64,000 nt of DNA from positions 157,586,726 to 157,650,725 of the forward strand of contig NC_088780.1 in the NCBI RefSeq assembly GCF_958450345.1, given 5' to 3'. Each line of letters starts with the position of its first letter. Position 1 is the stretch's first letter. Source of the stretch: Calliphora vicina (Eukaryota > Arthropoda > Insecta > Diptera > Calliphoridae). The position numbers were made by a program, and so were the translations under genes. The notes beneath the pieces are model-generated. The model had not been told where the DNA came from. It did not search any database and saw only the letters and a program-made list of their open reading frames with translations. Below are positions 10,563 to 20,813 of this stretch, piece by piece.

Positions 10563-10955
10563 TCATTGTTTTTGAGTTTTGTCCTTTCGGATGTATCCAG
10601 AAACTGCTTGCATTGCCAATCTTCAGCCAGCCGCAAAGGTTTTCTCCTCTGGGTTATAGTAAAACCCAGCTGAATTCCTTGCATTGCCGAGCGAAAAGTT
10701 TTTCTAAATTAATTGGAAACATATCTGTAGTAAATGAAAGCATTACTATGCTAAGCAGGTTTATGATACACAGCTCAATTCAAGAATACTACACTGAGAG
10801 AAACCGATTTTTGTCGTATTACCGATTTTGTAAGCATTAATAAATTCATTGCTGCCGAATTGGTAATTATTTCACTTCTGTTGGGAGTTATATCAAATTT
10901 TTGTGGGACTAATCTTTTAATTATTATAAAACTGCATTCTACCCTTTGGGAGTTA
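10563..10955 (+). repeat. Degraded family G fragment
   Basis: This contains the GC-richer G unit (TTGCATTGCCAATCTTCAGC, then AAAGGTTTTCTCCTCTGGG) and, further right, TGGGAGTTAT and CCTTTGGGAGTTATT motifs in the reverse sense, as in the two complete G elements. Termini were not found. Confidence 0.6.
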
Positions 10956-11470
10956 TTGGGTGTATGACGTAAAAATTTACGAATCAAGTCAATTTCAGAT
11001 ACTCTGTTCTGAAGTGATATGTATCCCAGAGTGAGAGTTCTGCATCGATCGAAAAAAATAGTAGTCATGTCTGGCCGCATATTCTGGCCATTTTTTTGGT
11101 CAATGCTCGCATCAAACGAATCAGTTGAGTTCGGTACAGGTTCCTTGTGATAGTCTGGCCAGATTTCAGCAGCTGATAATAGATTGCTCCCAACAAATAC
11201 AAAGCATTACCTTAGCGACATAGATATTCGGCTTCGATCTCGGCTGGTAGGCCGGGCTTCACATGCGATCTCTTACGCTCCGGTTTATCGCAAGTTTCAT
11301 TCGCAGGCAATGATTCGGACATGCAAAATAGTCATTGAAGGACTCTTTTCCATGATTCGTATGGTACCCAATTTTCCTACATTTGTGTGTATCTTGCTGC
11401 TAGAAACGTTTTGAAATTGCTGGGTTGAGTTTGACAACAATCTTCATAGAGTAATTCCTTCAATTCTTGG
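10956..11470 (-). pseudogene. mariner transposase relic 2
   Basis: On the minus strand the order is mariner-like: a QEL-ALLHEDYCQTQ-type segment (near 11440), NIYVAKVMLCICWEQ-like sequence (near 11200), YRTQLIRLMRALTKKMARICGQT-like sequence (near 11090), then FRSMQNSHSGIHITSEQ near 11020. The catalytic core is deleted. The low-coordinate end keeps the TIR-like TTGGGTGTATGACGTAAAAA near 10957, also seen at 39907 and 60515. Confidence 0.7.
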
Positions 11471-11474
11471 TCTT

Positions 11475-11587
11475 CAAAAATTCCCCGGGAGTTTTTTCCC
11501 TTTTCGTTTTTTTAACATAGAATTTGAATAGGAAAAATGAGAAAAGGGAAAAAAAACTCCCGAGGAATTTTTTTCATAATTGGGCTG
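11475..11587. repeat. Family Q palindromic MITE
   Basis: The left arm AAAATTCCCCGGGAGTTTTT and right arm AAAACTCCCGAGGAATTTTT pair across about 40 bases. The right arm is followed by CATAATTGGGCTG and TA. A shorter relative with the same TACAGCCCAATTATGAA end is at 50712-50759. A TACAG-type end and TA flank suggest a Tc1-type MITE. Confidence 0.55.
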
Positions 11588-12077
11588 TATAGTATATGTA
11601 AGTTTGTCATTCCGTTTGTAATTTCTACATATTTCATTTGCGAACCTACAAAGTATACATACATTCTGGATCAACAAATGGCTGAGATATGTATTAGGAA
11701 AAAACCGGGACAACCTCGATTTTTTGCCTATTTTTTTTTATCAATATCTGGATTACTATGTCATTAATATAGACAATATGGATATCTAATGATATATATT
11801 TCAAAATCCTTTGCAACGATGTATATAAAGTTGGACCTACAATGGGGCAAAACCGGAAAAAATATTTTTTAACCCGAATTTTTTTTTTTCATCAACAATT
11901 GAAAAGGAATTTATTTATTTTCAAAAAAAAAAATGTTTTTCAAAAAAAAATTAAATAAAAAAAAACAATTTAAAAAAAATTTAATTTTTTTACCTAAAAA
12001 TATTTAAAAATTTTTACCTAAAAATATTTAAAAATTTTTCAAGATATTTTCAAAAAATTTGTTTGAAAACAATTTTA
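11588..12077 (+). repeat. HelA fragment, internally deleted
   Basis: It begins GTAAGTTTGTCATTCCGTTT and includes GCGAACCTACAAAGTATACA, then jumps from the ATTCTGGATC motif to AACAAATGGCTGAGATATG, so the GTCCGTCTG segment is deleted. It continues with GGACAACCTCGATTTTTTGC and GGGGCAAAACCGGAAAAAAT to an AT-rich tail. The 3' hairpin is absent. Confidence 0.75.
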
Positions 12078-12079
12078 TA

Positions 12080-12308
12080 CTCGCAGAGAAAAAAAATAGT
12101 TTTGCATGTTAACTGTAACAATTTCAATATTTTTACAAGTATTTTAACAATATTATAGTCACAGTAATTTTGTATATGATTATGGTAACTATAATATGGT
12201 TAATTTACTATTCACATGATTGTATCAATGAATGATTTACCATATTATCCTCGGCTTATGGTTATCACGATCTGAGAAGAATACATTTTGATATAGTGAT
12301 TCATCGGG
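12080..12308 (+). mobile_element. MITE-P, left half and centre only
   Basis: It starts TA-CTCGCAGAGAAAAAAAATAG and follows the same order as the complete palindrome at 63095-63589 (GTTAACTGTAACAATTTCAA, ATTATAGTCACAGTAA, TATGGTTAATTTACTATTCA, central CTCGGCTTATGGTTATCACG). The right arm is missing, so the copy is a deletion derivative. Confidence 0.7.
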
Positions 12309-12392
12309 AAAAACTTCCGAACTCTATAGACTCCAATAAGACAGAATTGCTATATGAGAAACCCTGCATATTTTTTGGTGTAGCATAATGCT

Positions 12393-13451
12393 GGTACCGT
12401 GAAATAGCTTCCAAATGAAATAACTCCCAATGACATAACTCCCTACGAAACAATTCCCATCAAAAATGAAATAATTCCCAAACTTGAAAAATGAAATAAC
12501 TACCAAAGGGTAAAATGAAATTACTCCCAATAATCGGCGGTTTCATAGTTTTAGAAATATTACTCCCAAAAAAGCGAAATAACTCCCAATGAAATAAGCA
12601 ATTTATTTTTGTAATCTAGAAAAAGGCACTTCAAAAGTGAAATTATTCTTTGCTTACCAAACATTTTTTGCATTGCAGGCCTATGGCGTAGCGCAAAGTT
12701 TTACTCCTCTGGGATGTGTCAAAAACTGGCTACACTCAGAAAATTTGTTTTGCATTGCCGGCCTTCGGCCGTGCGCTAAGGTTTTCTCCTCTGGGGTGTA
12801 TCAAAAACTGGCTTCGCTCAGAAAAGTTTTTTGCATTGACGGCCTTCGGCCGGGCGCTAAGGTTTTCTACTCTGGGGTGTATTTTTTGCATTGCTGGCCT
12901 TCGGCCGGACGCTAAGGTTTTCTCCTCCAGGGTGTATTAAAATCTGGCTTCGCTCAGAAAAGATTTTTTTGATTGCAGAAAGGTTTTATAATATTGCAGA
13001 AAGCAGATTTTCATTTCGCAACAGATTAAGAACCTTTGCAACCTGACAAAGGCCGACGATGTAAAAAGAATCTTTTCTGAGCGAAGTCGGTTTTTGATAC
13101 ACCCCAGAGGAGAAAACGTTAGCGCCCGGCCAAAGGTCGCCAATGCAAAAAACTTTTCTGAGTGAAACCAGTTTTTGATATTTATAAGTAGAACCTAACA
13201 AAAATGAAATAACTCCCAATACAGTGAAATAACTCCTAATTCCCAAAATAAAATGAAATAAAACCCAACAAAAATTTCATTGGGAGTTGTTTGATTGGGA
13301 GTTATTGCATTATGAAATAACTCCCAACAAAAAATAATGAAATAACTCCCTATGCGTTAGGAGTTGTTTCATAATGAAATAAGTCCCAAGTTGTATGAAA
13401 AATTTGTTGGGTGTTATTTCATCTTTTCGTGGGGAGTTATTTCACGGTACC
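12393..13451. mobile_element. Family G element 2, exact 9-bp TSD
   Basis: Ends GGTACCGTGAAATAGCTTCC and GGAGTTATTTCACGGTACC are inverted repeats, flanked by CATAATGCT on both sides (12384-12392 and 13452-13460), an exact 9-bp duplication. The interior has AAATAACTCCCAA motifs near both ends and a direct array of a GC-rich ~80-bp unit (12665-12960), with one inverted unit at about 13060-13155. No coding sequence was found. It agrees with element 1 in termini, TSD length and content. Confidence 0.88.
12665..12960 (+). repeat. GC-rich tandem array inside family G element 2
   Basis: Four direct units start TTTTGCATTG (near 12667, 12750, 12829 and 12884). The third is shortened to about 55 bp. 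Each carries GGCCTTCGGCCG or a variant (a short GC palindrome), GCGCTAAGGTTTTCTCCTCT, GGGGTGTATCAAAAACTGGC and TTCGCTCAGAAAA. The composition stands out against the AT-rich surroundings. Confidence 0.8.
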
Positions 13452-13460
13452 CATAATGCT

Positions 13461-14885
13461 ATTTATGCCTTTATTTTGAAAGGACTTTTAAGTCTGCACT
13501 TTGACATATGCTGGTGTATATATGAGTGTATGACTTGGTCTGTCTTTGCCAGAATGTTTACGAGTATGGAAAGAAAATGTGTGCCAATAATTTTTTTTAG
13601 TTTTTTTTTTTTATTTGTTTTATTATTTTTCTGGTTGTCTATATAAGTATAGGAGATGATTGTTTTTTTGTTTGTAAACACAGATACATACACATACATA
13701 TATATTTCAATATGTGTATATGTAAGTATGTATGTATGTGTGTGTAAATGTATAGAGTTTATGTGGTTTTACTCCCATAGTAAATGACAGTTTTATACAA
13801 ACTACAAACAATTCAACTTGTGACTCGTATTCAAACCTTCAGAACATTTTTAATTTTTTTTTGTCTACTTTTCTTATTTTCTGTATATATACATAAATAT
13901 GCATATGTGTGTGTGTGTATATATATCTATTTGTTAGTGTATTTGTGTGTCATTATCCAAATGACCCACTTTATGCTATAGCCAAGTCTATTTATCACTT
14001 TGGTTTTGTTGGTATACAAAAAAAAAAGAGAAGACTAAAGGAAAACAGGATAGAACAAAAACAAGAAGAAAAAAACAAAAGTTGGCTTAAACTGTCACAG
14101 ACATACTTTTACATTCACTTCGTCTACTTTTACCAGTACAACTACTACAACGACTACTACAAAACCACTTCTACTTCTTTTGGCATACAGCCACACTCCA
14201 ACATTTTGTAAAAACCCGAGTTTTCTCTAAAACATCTTTGATATCAGAACCTTTATAATGTCTCTTCCTTTCAATCGCCCTCTGATTTCTCTTTGGCTTC
14301 ACTTTTAGTGGCTCCTGTATGCATTTCATTTTCAAGTTATTGTTTTATTACCGTTTTTAGTTTGAACAGGACACTAACAAAAACAAAACTCAAATGAAAC
14401 TAAACCAAACCAAACCATAATAAAATGAAATATGCAAAAACCAATCGAAATGAAAATTAAAAAAAAAATATACACAGAAAACTTGCACAAATACTCCTTT
14501 AAATTAAAGAGATGTTTTGTTTGTTGACAACGAATGCAGAAAAAATTATTAGGAAAAAAAGGAAATATGTATGCATATATTTTTTGCAATATTTCAGCAA
14601 ATTCCTCAAATGATATTTTCTTTTTTTGGGGAAAACAAATTTATATTTTATGCTGATTTTTATGTATGTATGTATGTATGTCTATCTGTTTGCCAGTGTG
14701 TGTTTGTTCGATTTTTGTGGTTGACATGTAGATATTTGAAACCTGTGCTTTATTGTGTGTTAGAAATTATTGTGCCACATCAATTTGAGTTGTTGTGAAT
14801 TACTTAATTGTCTTGTCTTACTTATTGGAATGCAATTGACTTGAAAGGAAACAAATTAGAATAATATGTACGACTGTGACGAATC
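13461..14885. other. Gene-free stretch with microsatellites
   Basis: It contains TATG/TG runs near 13690-13750, 13900-13925 and 14660-14685, and A- or T-rich tracts. No transposon terminus or credible coding region was recognised. Confidence 0.5.
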
Positions 14886-14893
14886 TTAAATGC

Positions 14894-16419
14894 CAGGGTA
14901 TTCATTCGACTGATGATCGTTCGATTAATCGAATAATTTCTTACGAATAATTATTCGAACAATTTAAAAATGGCCATTTTCGAATAACGAATAATTCGAA
15001 CAATTTTATAAAGAATAATCGAATAAAACGAATAAATGGTCATATATATTTAAATTTATTAAATTGCTTAGAATCTTTCATAATTTCAATTTAAATAAGT
15101 AATAATGACTCACAAAGATGGTATTGTTTCTGAAATTCGACAAATAACTAAAGACAAAGGGACTTTCGATCACTATAGATGAGTGTTGCGATAGCTCGTT
15201 CTATAAATATTTAAATATTACTGCAAGAAGTTACAATTCTAAAAACAAATCTTTGAAAATTTTAAAAGAATCGCAATTAATAATCAAAATATTAACTTAG
15301 ATTAAAGTGGAGTTGAATGTGATGGAGAATGTGATTTTGAAACGGTCGTCGAAAGTGATATTGAGGATGACATTTATAATGATTACATTGAAATACATGA
15401 AGGCCATGATCTGAAGATATATGTATATAAGTGATGTTATTAACCGCGTATGTCCCGGTCCACACTGTGAAACATTTGCTGCAAAACATTTGAGTTTGTT
15501 GATGAAAGGGGAAAGAGGAATGAAAAAGGGAACTTTGTTTCATGTACATGAAGTTTTTGTTGAGTATGTCATCCACATTTATTCGTTCGTATTCGTACTG
15601 TACAGAAATGTCAAAAACTGAAAAGCAAAAACTTCACTGTGTGGACACGAATGCAGTTTCAAAAGAGAATTTAAAAATATTTTGCAGCAAATGTTTCACA
15701 GTGTGGACCGGGAGTATGTAAGTGTTGCAAAATATTTAATAAATCGAATGATAAACACAAATATTGCAAACTATAGGTTTTGTTGCAAGAAAAACATGGA
15801 GTTCGTCCTATACATGATTTTGAACATCGTTCAACATCTTTGTCTAACATGGTAATAAACTTTTTGCGTATTTGTAAAGGCGTCAATCATGAACTGCCTG
15901 ACTTCAAATTAGCCACGTTCACTAACATGATAGCAAACTTTGGACAGAATTAGTTACTAAAGAATTAGTTACTCAATTTAAAACCCGAATTAATGAACGA
16001 CATTAAAACGTTTATATTGTACTTGAATTCAGGATCATGTCCAACTAGCTCAAATTTTTTAAAGCATAGCTCCAAAACTGAAACTAAAGGGTTTGCTAGT
16101 CAATTGTTTTGTAGATTGTTCGCGAGTTAATCTGATCAGAATATATCTGTTAAAAATTTAATGATGGACTTTGTTTTCAAATGCTCTTTAACATTATCAA
16201 TACTTGAATTGTTAACTTTAACGTTTTTTTTTGTTTTTCTTTAACAATAAAATATTAAAAAACCGACATCAAAACTTCATTCTTTACTTTTTTAAACAAA
16301 TTCAAATTATTCGAATAATTCGCTTAATTTTAAACGTGTGATCAAATTATTCGAACAAGTTAAAATCTCTTATTCGTTTTATTCGAACAAGAGAAAAATC
16401 GAATAATTCGAATACCCTA
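14894..16419 (+). mobile_element. hAT-1 copy 1, decayed
   Basis: Termini CAGGGTATTCATTCGACTGA and, at the right, TTCGAATACCCTA are inverted. The flanks TTAAATGC (14886-14893) and TTAAATAC (16420-16427) are an 8-bp duplication with one mismatch, the hAT signature. Both ends are packed with TTCGAATAA and ATTCGAACA motifs. Inside are relics of a transposase: SEIRQITKDKG near 15125, then a frameshifted SITVDEC-like segment, and near 15840 SNMVINFLRICKGVNHELPD. A MITE is nested at 15453-15713. The element cannot encode a protein. Confidence 0.88.
15453..15713. mobile_element. MITE with 33-bp perfect TIRs and 5-bp TSD
   Basis: The left end begins TCCCGGTCCACACTGTGAAA and the right end is its exact reverse complement over 33 bases. 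GTATG flanks both sides (15448-15452 and 15714-15718). The homologous position of hAT-1 copy 3 (near 57475) lacks the insert, which confirms the boundaries. Length 261 bp, non-coding. Superfamily not determined. Confidence 0.9.
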
Positions 16420-16754
16420 TTAAATACCCAACAATAGAGAATAATATAACAATGTAATAGAGCAAAAGTGGTGTAAGTTGCATTATGTATTCTGACCAAT
16501 GTGGCGGACACAATAGAAACATAAATATATCGTTGTTCTGTCTATCTACCAACTATTGTGATGATCGATCTATAATTTACCCTACCCCTCATTTATCACA
16601 ATATCAGAAAAATATTTTATTGTCATATATTGATGTGGAGTATACAATATATTTCTTCTGTAGTTGTTTTGAATAGAAAGCTGTGAAATGACTTTCGAAT
16701 GTACGACATATTCTTTAGATATTTAGTTAATTTTCTTTGAATTTAATGCTCTCA

Positions 16755-17325
16755 ATTCCGGCCAAAACTCCATAATTTCTTTATTTGTTAATAAAAATGT
16801 TTGAAATTTGGTATTTGTATTAAGAATAACATAACCGATCGATGGATAAATATTTCAATGGCCAAAAAATCAAGGACGTTCAAAAATTATCAAAAAATTG
16901 CATGTAAGTGCCTGAATTTAGTCCAAAAATAAAGAATAAAATATGTGATCGAAAAAAAAATTGGTTATTCAAATTTCGGATTATATATACAGGTTTTGGC
17001 CAAACATGGAAAATCATGGACGTTTTAAAAGCATCGAAAAAATTTGGTTATTTATGGTTATTCAAGTACCTGAAATTTAGTTCAAAAATGCAGAATAGCA
17101 TAAGTGATTGAAAAAAATAGTATTACAAATTCCGATATATGTATACAGGGTTTGGCCAAACAATAATGGACGTTTCTAAATTATCGGAAAAGTTAGGTTA
17201 TTCATATAAATGTATGAAGTTTGGTGTACATCTTGATCCATCGCAAAAAATATTAGAAATTACATACAGGAGTTGGCCAAATAAACACTGACGTTATAAA
17301 ATTATCGAAAAAAGTATATATTTTT
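16755..17325 (+). repeat. Diverged tandem repeat, unit about 120-155 bp
   Basis: Four to five copies of a GGCCAAA...GGACGTT...AAATTATCGAAAAA motif occur near 16760, 16857, 16998, 17153 and 17274, with similar flanking sequence (ATACAGG-TTTGGCCAAAC and TGATCGAAAAAAATT). The units are well diverged. Function unknown. Confidence 0.6.
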
Positions 17326-18650
17326 TTTTGTAAATGGCTTTAATTACTTTTATAATTAAAAATAACATAAATGATCCATTGAACAAAATACCAAAAAAAT
17401 GTGTAAAATATGAAGGCACTGAAATCGTGCTGGTTTTTGGAATGGCAGATATTTGCAGCTGAAATTTATAGTACTTACTATTGATACTTTAAAGTATTAG
17501 ATGTAATTTGCACTTAACCTCTAATAGCCCCTTTTAATTCGTTCTGGCCTTTCAAACTTTTTTTTTTAATTTATTTTCTATAGATTTAAAACTAGTTCCT
17601 AATCACTTCACTTTTATATAAAAAGAACACGCAAAAACTCCGTAATAACCACTTGGAATGGTTAACTGCTAACTGTTTTATAAAAACATGTGCTAATTTG
17701 CAAAAAAAAACTTTAATGAAAAAAGCACATGCTACTTCGATTCAAAAGTAAAAGTATACCAGCTGAAATATATTTATTAAAAACTGTTGTTTTTACCACA
17801 AATTCCTTAAATTTTTAACTCCATTTCAAATTTGTAATACAATGTAATTTAATTTAAATTATTCCAATTTGTACAAGCCATTAAATATTAAATAATATTT
17901 CTACGTATGAGCAATATTAATAAATTAAAAATAAGTATACGCCTTAATAAACTTTTTGTTTTACTTAATGTTTAAAAACTTAATGCTTTTAAATAATGAA
18001 TGTAGTTTAAAAGTTTTGGGTTTCTTGGAAAAATGAAAGTTTACTTTCATAATATTTATTATGAGAAAAATATGACCTAAAAAACATTACCTTACCAAAG
18101 AAGAAATTTTAAAAAAGAAAACTAAAAACTATGTAAAAGTTAAGCAACAGTTTATTTTGATTTAAATTTAACATTACAAATTCCTTAAATATAATAAATT
18201 TTATTTTGTTATACACATGTAAAATGGCACTCATAAGTCCCAAATTAATTGTAATTTTATATTTGTAACATAAGAAAATTACCATGAAAATAACATTACA
18301 TTAAAATGAAATCTAATAAAATTACATGCTTTATAAATTCCTATAGGATGAACATAAACTAACATATATATACACATACATACATTTGCATACATATATG
18401 TATAAAAAACAACATACAAATAAAGTCCTTTTTATATCTGTGTATATGTTTGTTGCCACATACATTCATTCATTCATATATGGGTATTTTAATTGTTATT
18501 AGAGTAAAGGACGTTGGCTACTATTGCTTCTGCTACATATTACAACAGCTATAACTACAACAACTAACTAACTAACATTATTACCTTTGTTTTATTGTTA
18601 TGCATTCATTAACAAGGCCAAAAGGAAGTATTTGTATACACATAAACATT
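17326..18650. other. AT-rich stretch without recognisable genes
   Basis: Long AT-rich sequence with short microsatellites (ATACATACAT near 18365-18400, CATTCATT near 18465). No exon, TIR or retrotransposon motif was recognised. Confidence 0.5.
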
Positions 18651-18782
18651 AGGATGTCCGCGTTTGAGTAGATCATTTTTTTTAAAAAGTTTGTTTTGGT
18701 TTCAGTATGTGGTGAGCTGTATTAAAGTATATTTCTCGCAGATTAAAATGAAAAAATGTAAAAGGTATTTCAGAGTATCTAC

Positions 18783-20358
18783 TAGGGTATTAAAATTATT
18801 CGATTTTTCTCTTGTTCGAATAAAACGAATAATTCGAATAAGAGATTTTAACCTGTTGGAATAGTTCGATCACACGTTTAAAATTTATCGAATTATTCGA
18901 ATAATTTAAATTTTTTTTAAAAAGTAAAAAATGAAGTTGATGTATGTTTTTTAATATTTTATTGTTAAAGAAAAACAAAAAATAACGTAGAGGTTAACAA
19001 GTATTGATAATGTTAAAAAACATTCGAAAACAAAGTTCATCATCAAATTTTCATCAGAAATATTCTGTTCAGATTCTCTCCCGAACAATCTACAAAACAA
19101 TTAATTAAAGTTATGCTTTAAAAAATTTGAGCTAGATGGACATGATCCTGAATTCAAGTACAATATAAATGTATATCAAGTACAATATAAACGAATTTTT
19201 TTATGTCGTCCATTAATTCGGGATTAACTAATTCTTTAGTAAATTAATTATTAAATTTTTCTAAATTATTTATAACAAATTATATTATAACCTCAAGGTC
19301 TATCAACGTTGCAGAATATTTGCTTAATCAAGTGGTCTTAGGGAAATACACAAATCTGTCCAAAGTTTGATATCGTTGTCAGTGAACGGTGCTAATTTGA
19401 ACTCAGACAGTGCATGATTGACTCATTTATAAATATGCAAAAATTTTATTACCCTGTTAGATAATGTAATGTTAATAATGTTTATCTTGAAACAAAACGT
19501 AAGTTTGCAATATTTTTTGTTTATCATTAGATTTATTAAATATTTTGCAACACTGAAGTACGCAGTTAATAACATCACTTATATACATTTTAAGATCATG
19601 GCATTCATCTATTTCAATGTAGTCATTATAAATCCTCAATATCACTTACGACGACTGTTTCAAAATCACATTCGCAATCACTTTCAAAACCACTTTAATG
19701 TATGTTAACATTTTGATTATTAATTCCGCTAATATTTCGCCAGCATATGCTCACTACAAATTTCTGTTTCGAAATCAACTCTAAACTTATTCAGGCTTTT
19801 TTTTACTAAATAACAAATATTTTATTCCGTACCTTTTATTTTCATTGGTTCAAGTCCTAAATTAATAATTTTTAAAGAATTATTTTTAGAATTGTAACTT
19901 CTTGCAGTAATATTAATATATTTATAGAAGGATCTACAGTGATCGAAAGACTCCCTTTATCTTTAGCTATTTGTCGAATTTCAGAATCAATAGAATTTTT
20001 GTAAGTCATTATTATTACTTTGTCAGAAATATGTAAATTCATAATATCTATAGTTGTACTTAAAAGAGTACAAGATATCAACGTTTTATTAAATTTTTTA
20101 TCAAAGTTGCTTATTATCTATATTAAGATAGATTGCAATTTAAAAAAACGCAAACAAAAATATTATTATTACTTATTTAAATTTGGAATTATGAAAAAAT
20201 TAAGCAATTTATTAAATTTAAAAATATATGTACATTTATTCGTTTTATTCGATTATTTTACATAAAATGCGAAAATGGAAATTTTTAAACTGTTCGAATA
20301 ATTATTCGTAAGAAATCATTCGATTAATCGAACGATCATTACTCGAATCAATACCGTA
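18783..20358 (-). mobile_element. hAT-1 copy 2, inverted orientation
   Basis: It starts TAGGGTATTAAAATTATTCG and ends ATTACTCGAATCAATACCGTA. The 8-bp flanks GTATCTAC (18775-18782) and GTACCTAC (20359-20366) match at seven positions. The interior is colinear, in reverse, with hAT-1 copy 1, including on the minus strand SEIRQIAKDKGSLSITVD near 19960, where the SITVD motif is still in frame. It lacks the nested MITE found in copy 1. Nonfunctional. Confidence 0.85.
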
Positions 20359-20512
20359 GTACCTACCTGAAGCTAGGTACTATGTTGAAAGTAATGAGCC
20401 AATGTTTAGAAACAGACAGTTAGTTGGTCTTTAGTTTTGAATTTCTTTATTTCCATTTGATACTCTTTTCAAAGGCCTTTCACATAATACCAAAATTGTA
20501 TGAATAGGTATA

Positions 20513-20773
20513 GGCCCTAATTTTGTAAATCACGTCACAAAGTGATATTTATATGGAAAGCAAAAACAAAATTTCAAAAATTTTAAAAATTTGTTTTTGT
20601 TTTATATACAAAATTTTCAAATTATGAAAGGCAAATCAACGCTTGAATTTTGGTGCGTTTGTTCTGTTAAGAATTTGTATATAAAACAAAAACAAATTTT
20701 TAAAATTTTTGAAATTTTGTTTTTGCTTTCCATATAAATATCACTTTGTGACGTGATTTACAAAATTAGGGCC
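20513..20773. mobile_element. 261-bp MITE with 100-bp perfect TIRs (PIF/Harbinger-like?)
   Basis: The first 100 bases, beginning GGCCCTAATTTTGTAAATCA, are repeated as an exact inverted copy at the right end. Flanking ATA occurs on both sides (20510-20512 and 20774-20776), a possible 3-bp duplication. GGCC-starting TIRs with a 3-bp duplication recall PIF/Harbinger MITEs; the superfamily is inference. Perfect arms suggest recent insertion or arm homogenisation. Confidence 0.8.
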
Positions 20774-20813
20774 ATAGTATTACATTTTAAATGTTGCCAT
20801 CCTAATGTACATA

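Noticed and set aside
12637..12940. Two overlapping open frames with repeated peptide units
   Set aside because: They translate the GC-rich tandem units of family G in two frames; the repeats explain the long frames.
12665..12960. Regularly spaced repeats as a CRISPR-like array
   Set aside because: Spacers are not unique, units vary, and the setting is a eukaryotic transposon.
15292..15886. Several open frames of 66-94 codons
   Set aside because: They lie in hAT-1 copy 1 and its nested MITE, mostly antisense to the transposase relic.
18652..20802. A third family E element bounded by GGATGTCC/GGATGGC and TA
   Set aside because: Terminal match is only about seven bases, so it is noted as a possibility in a finding but not annotated.
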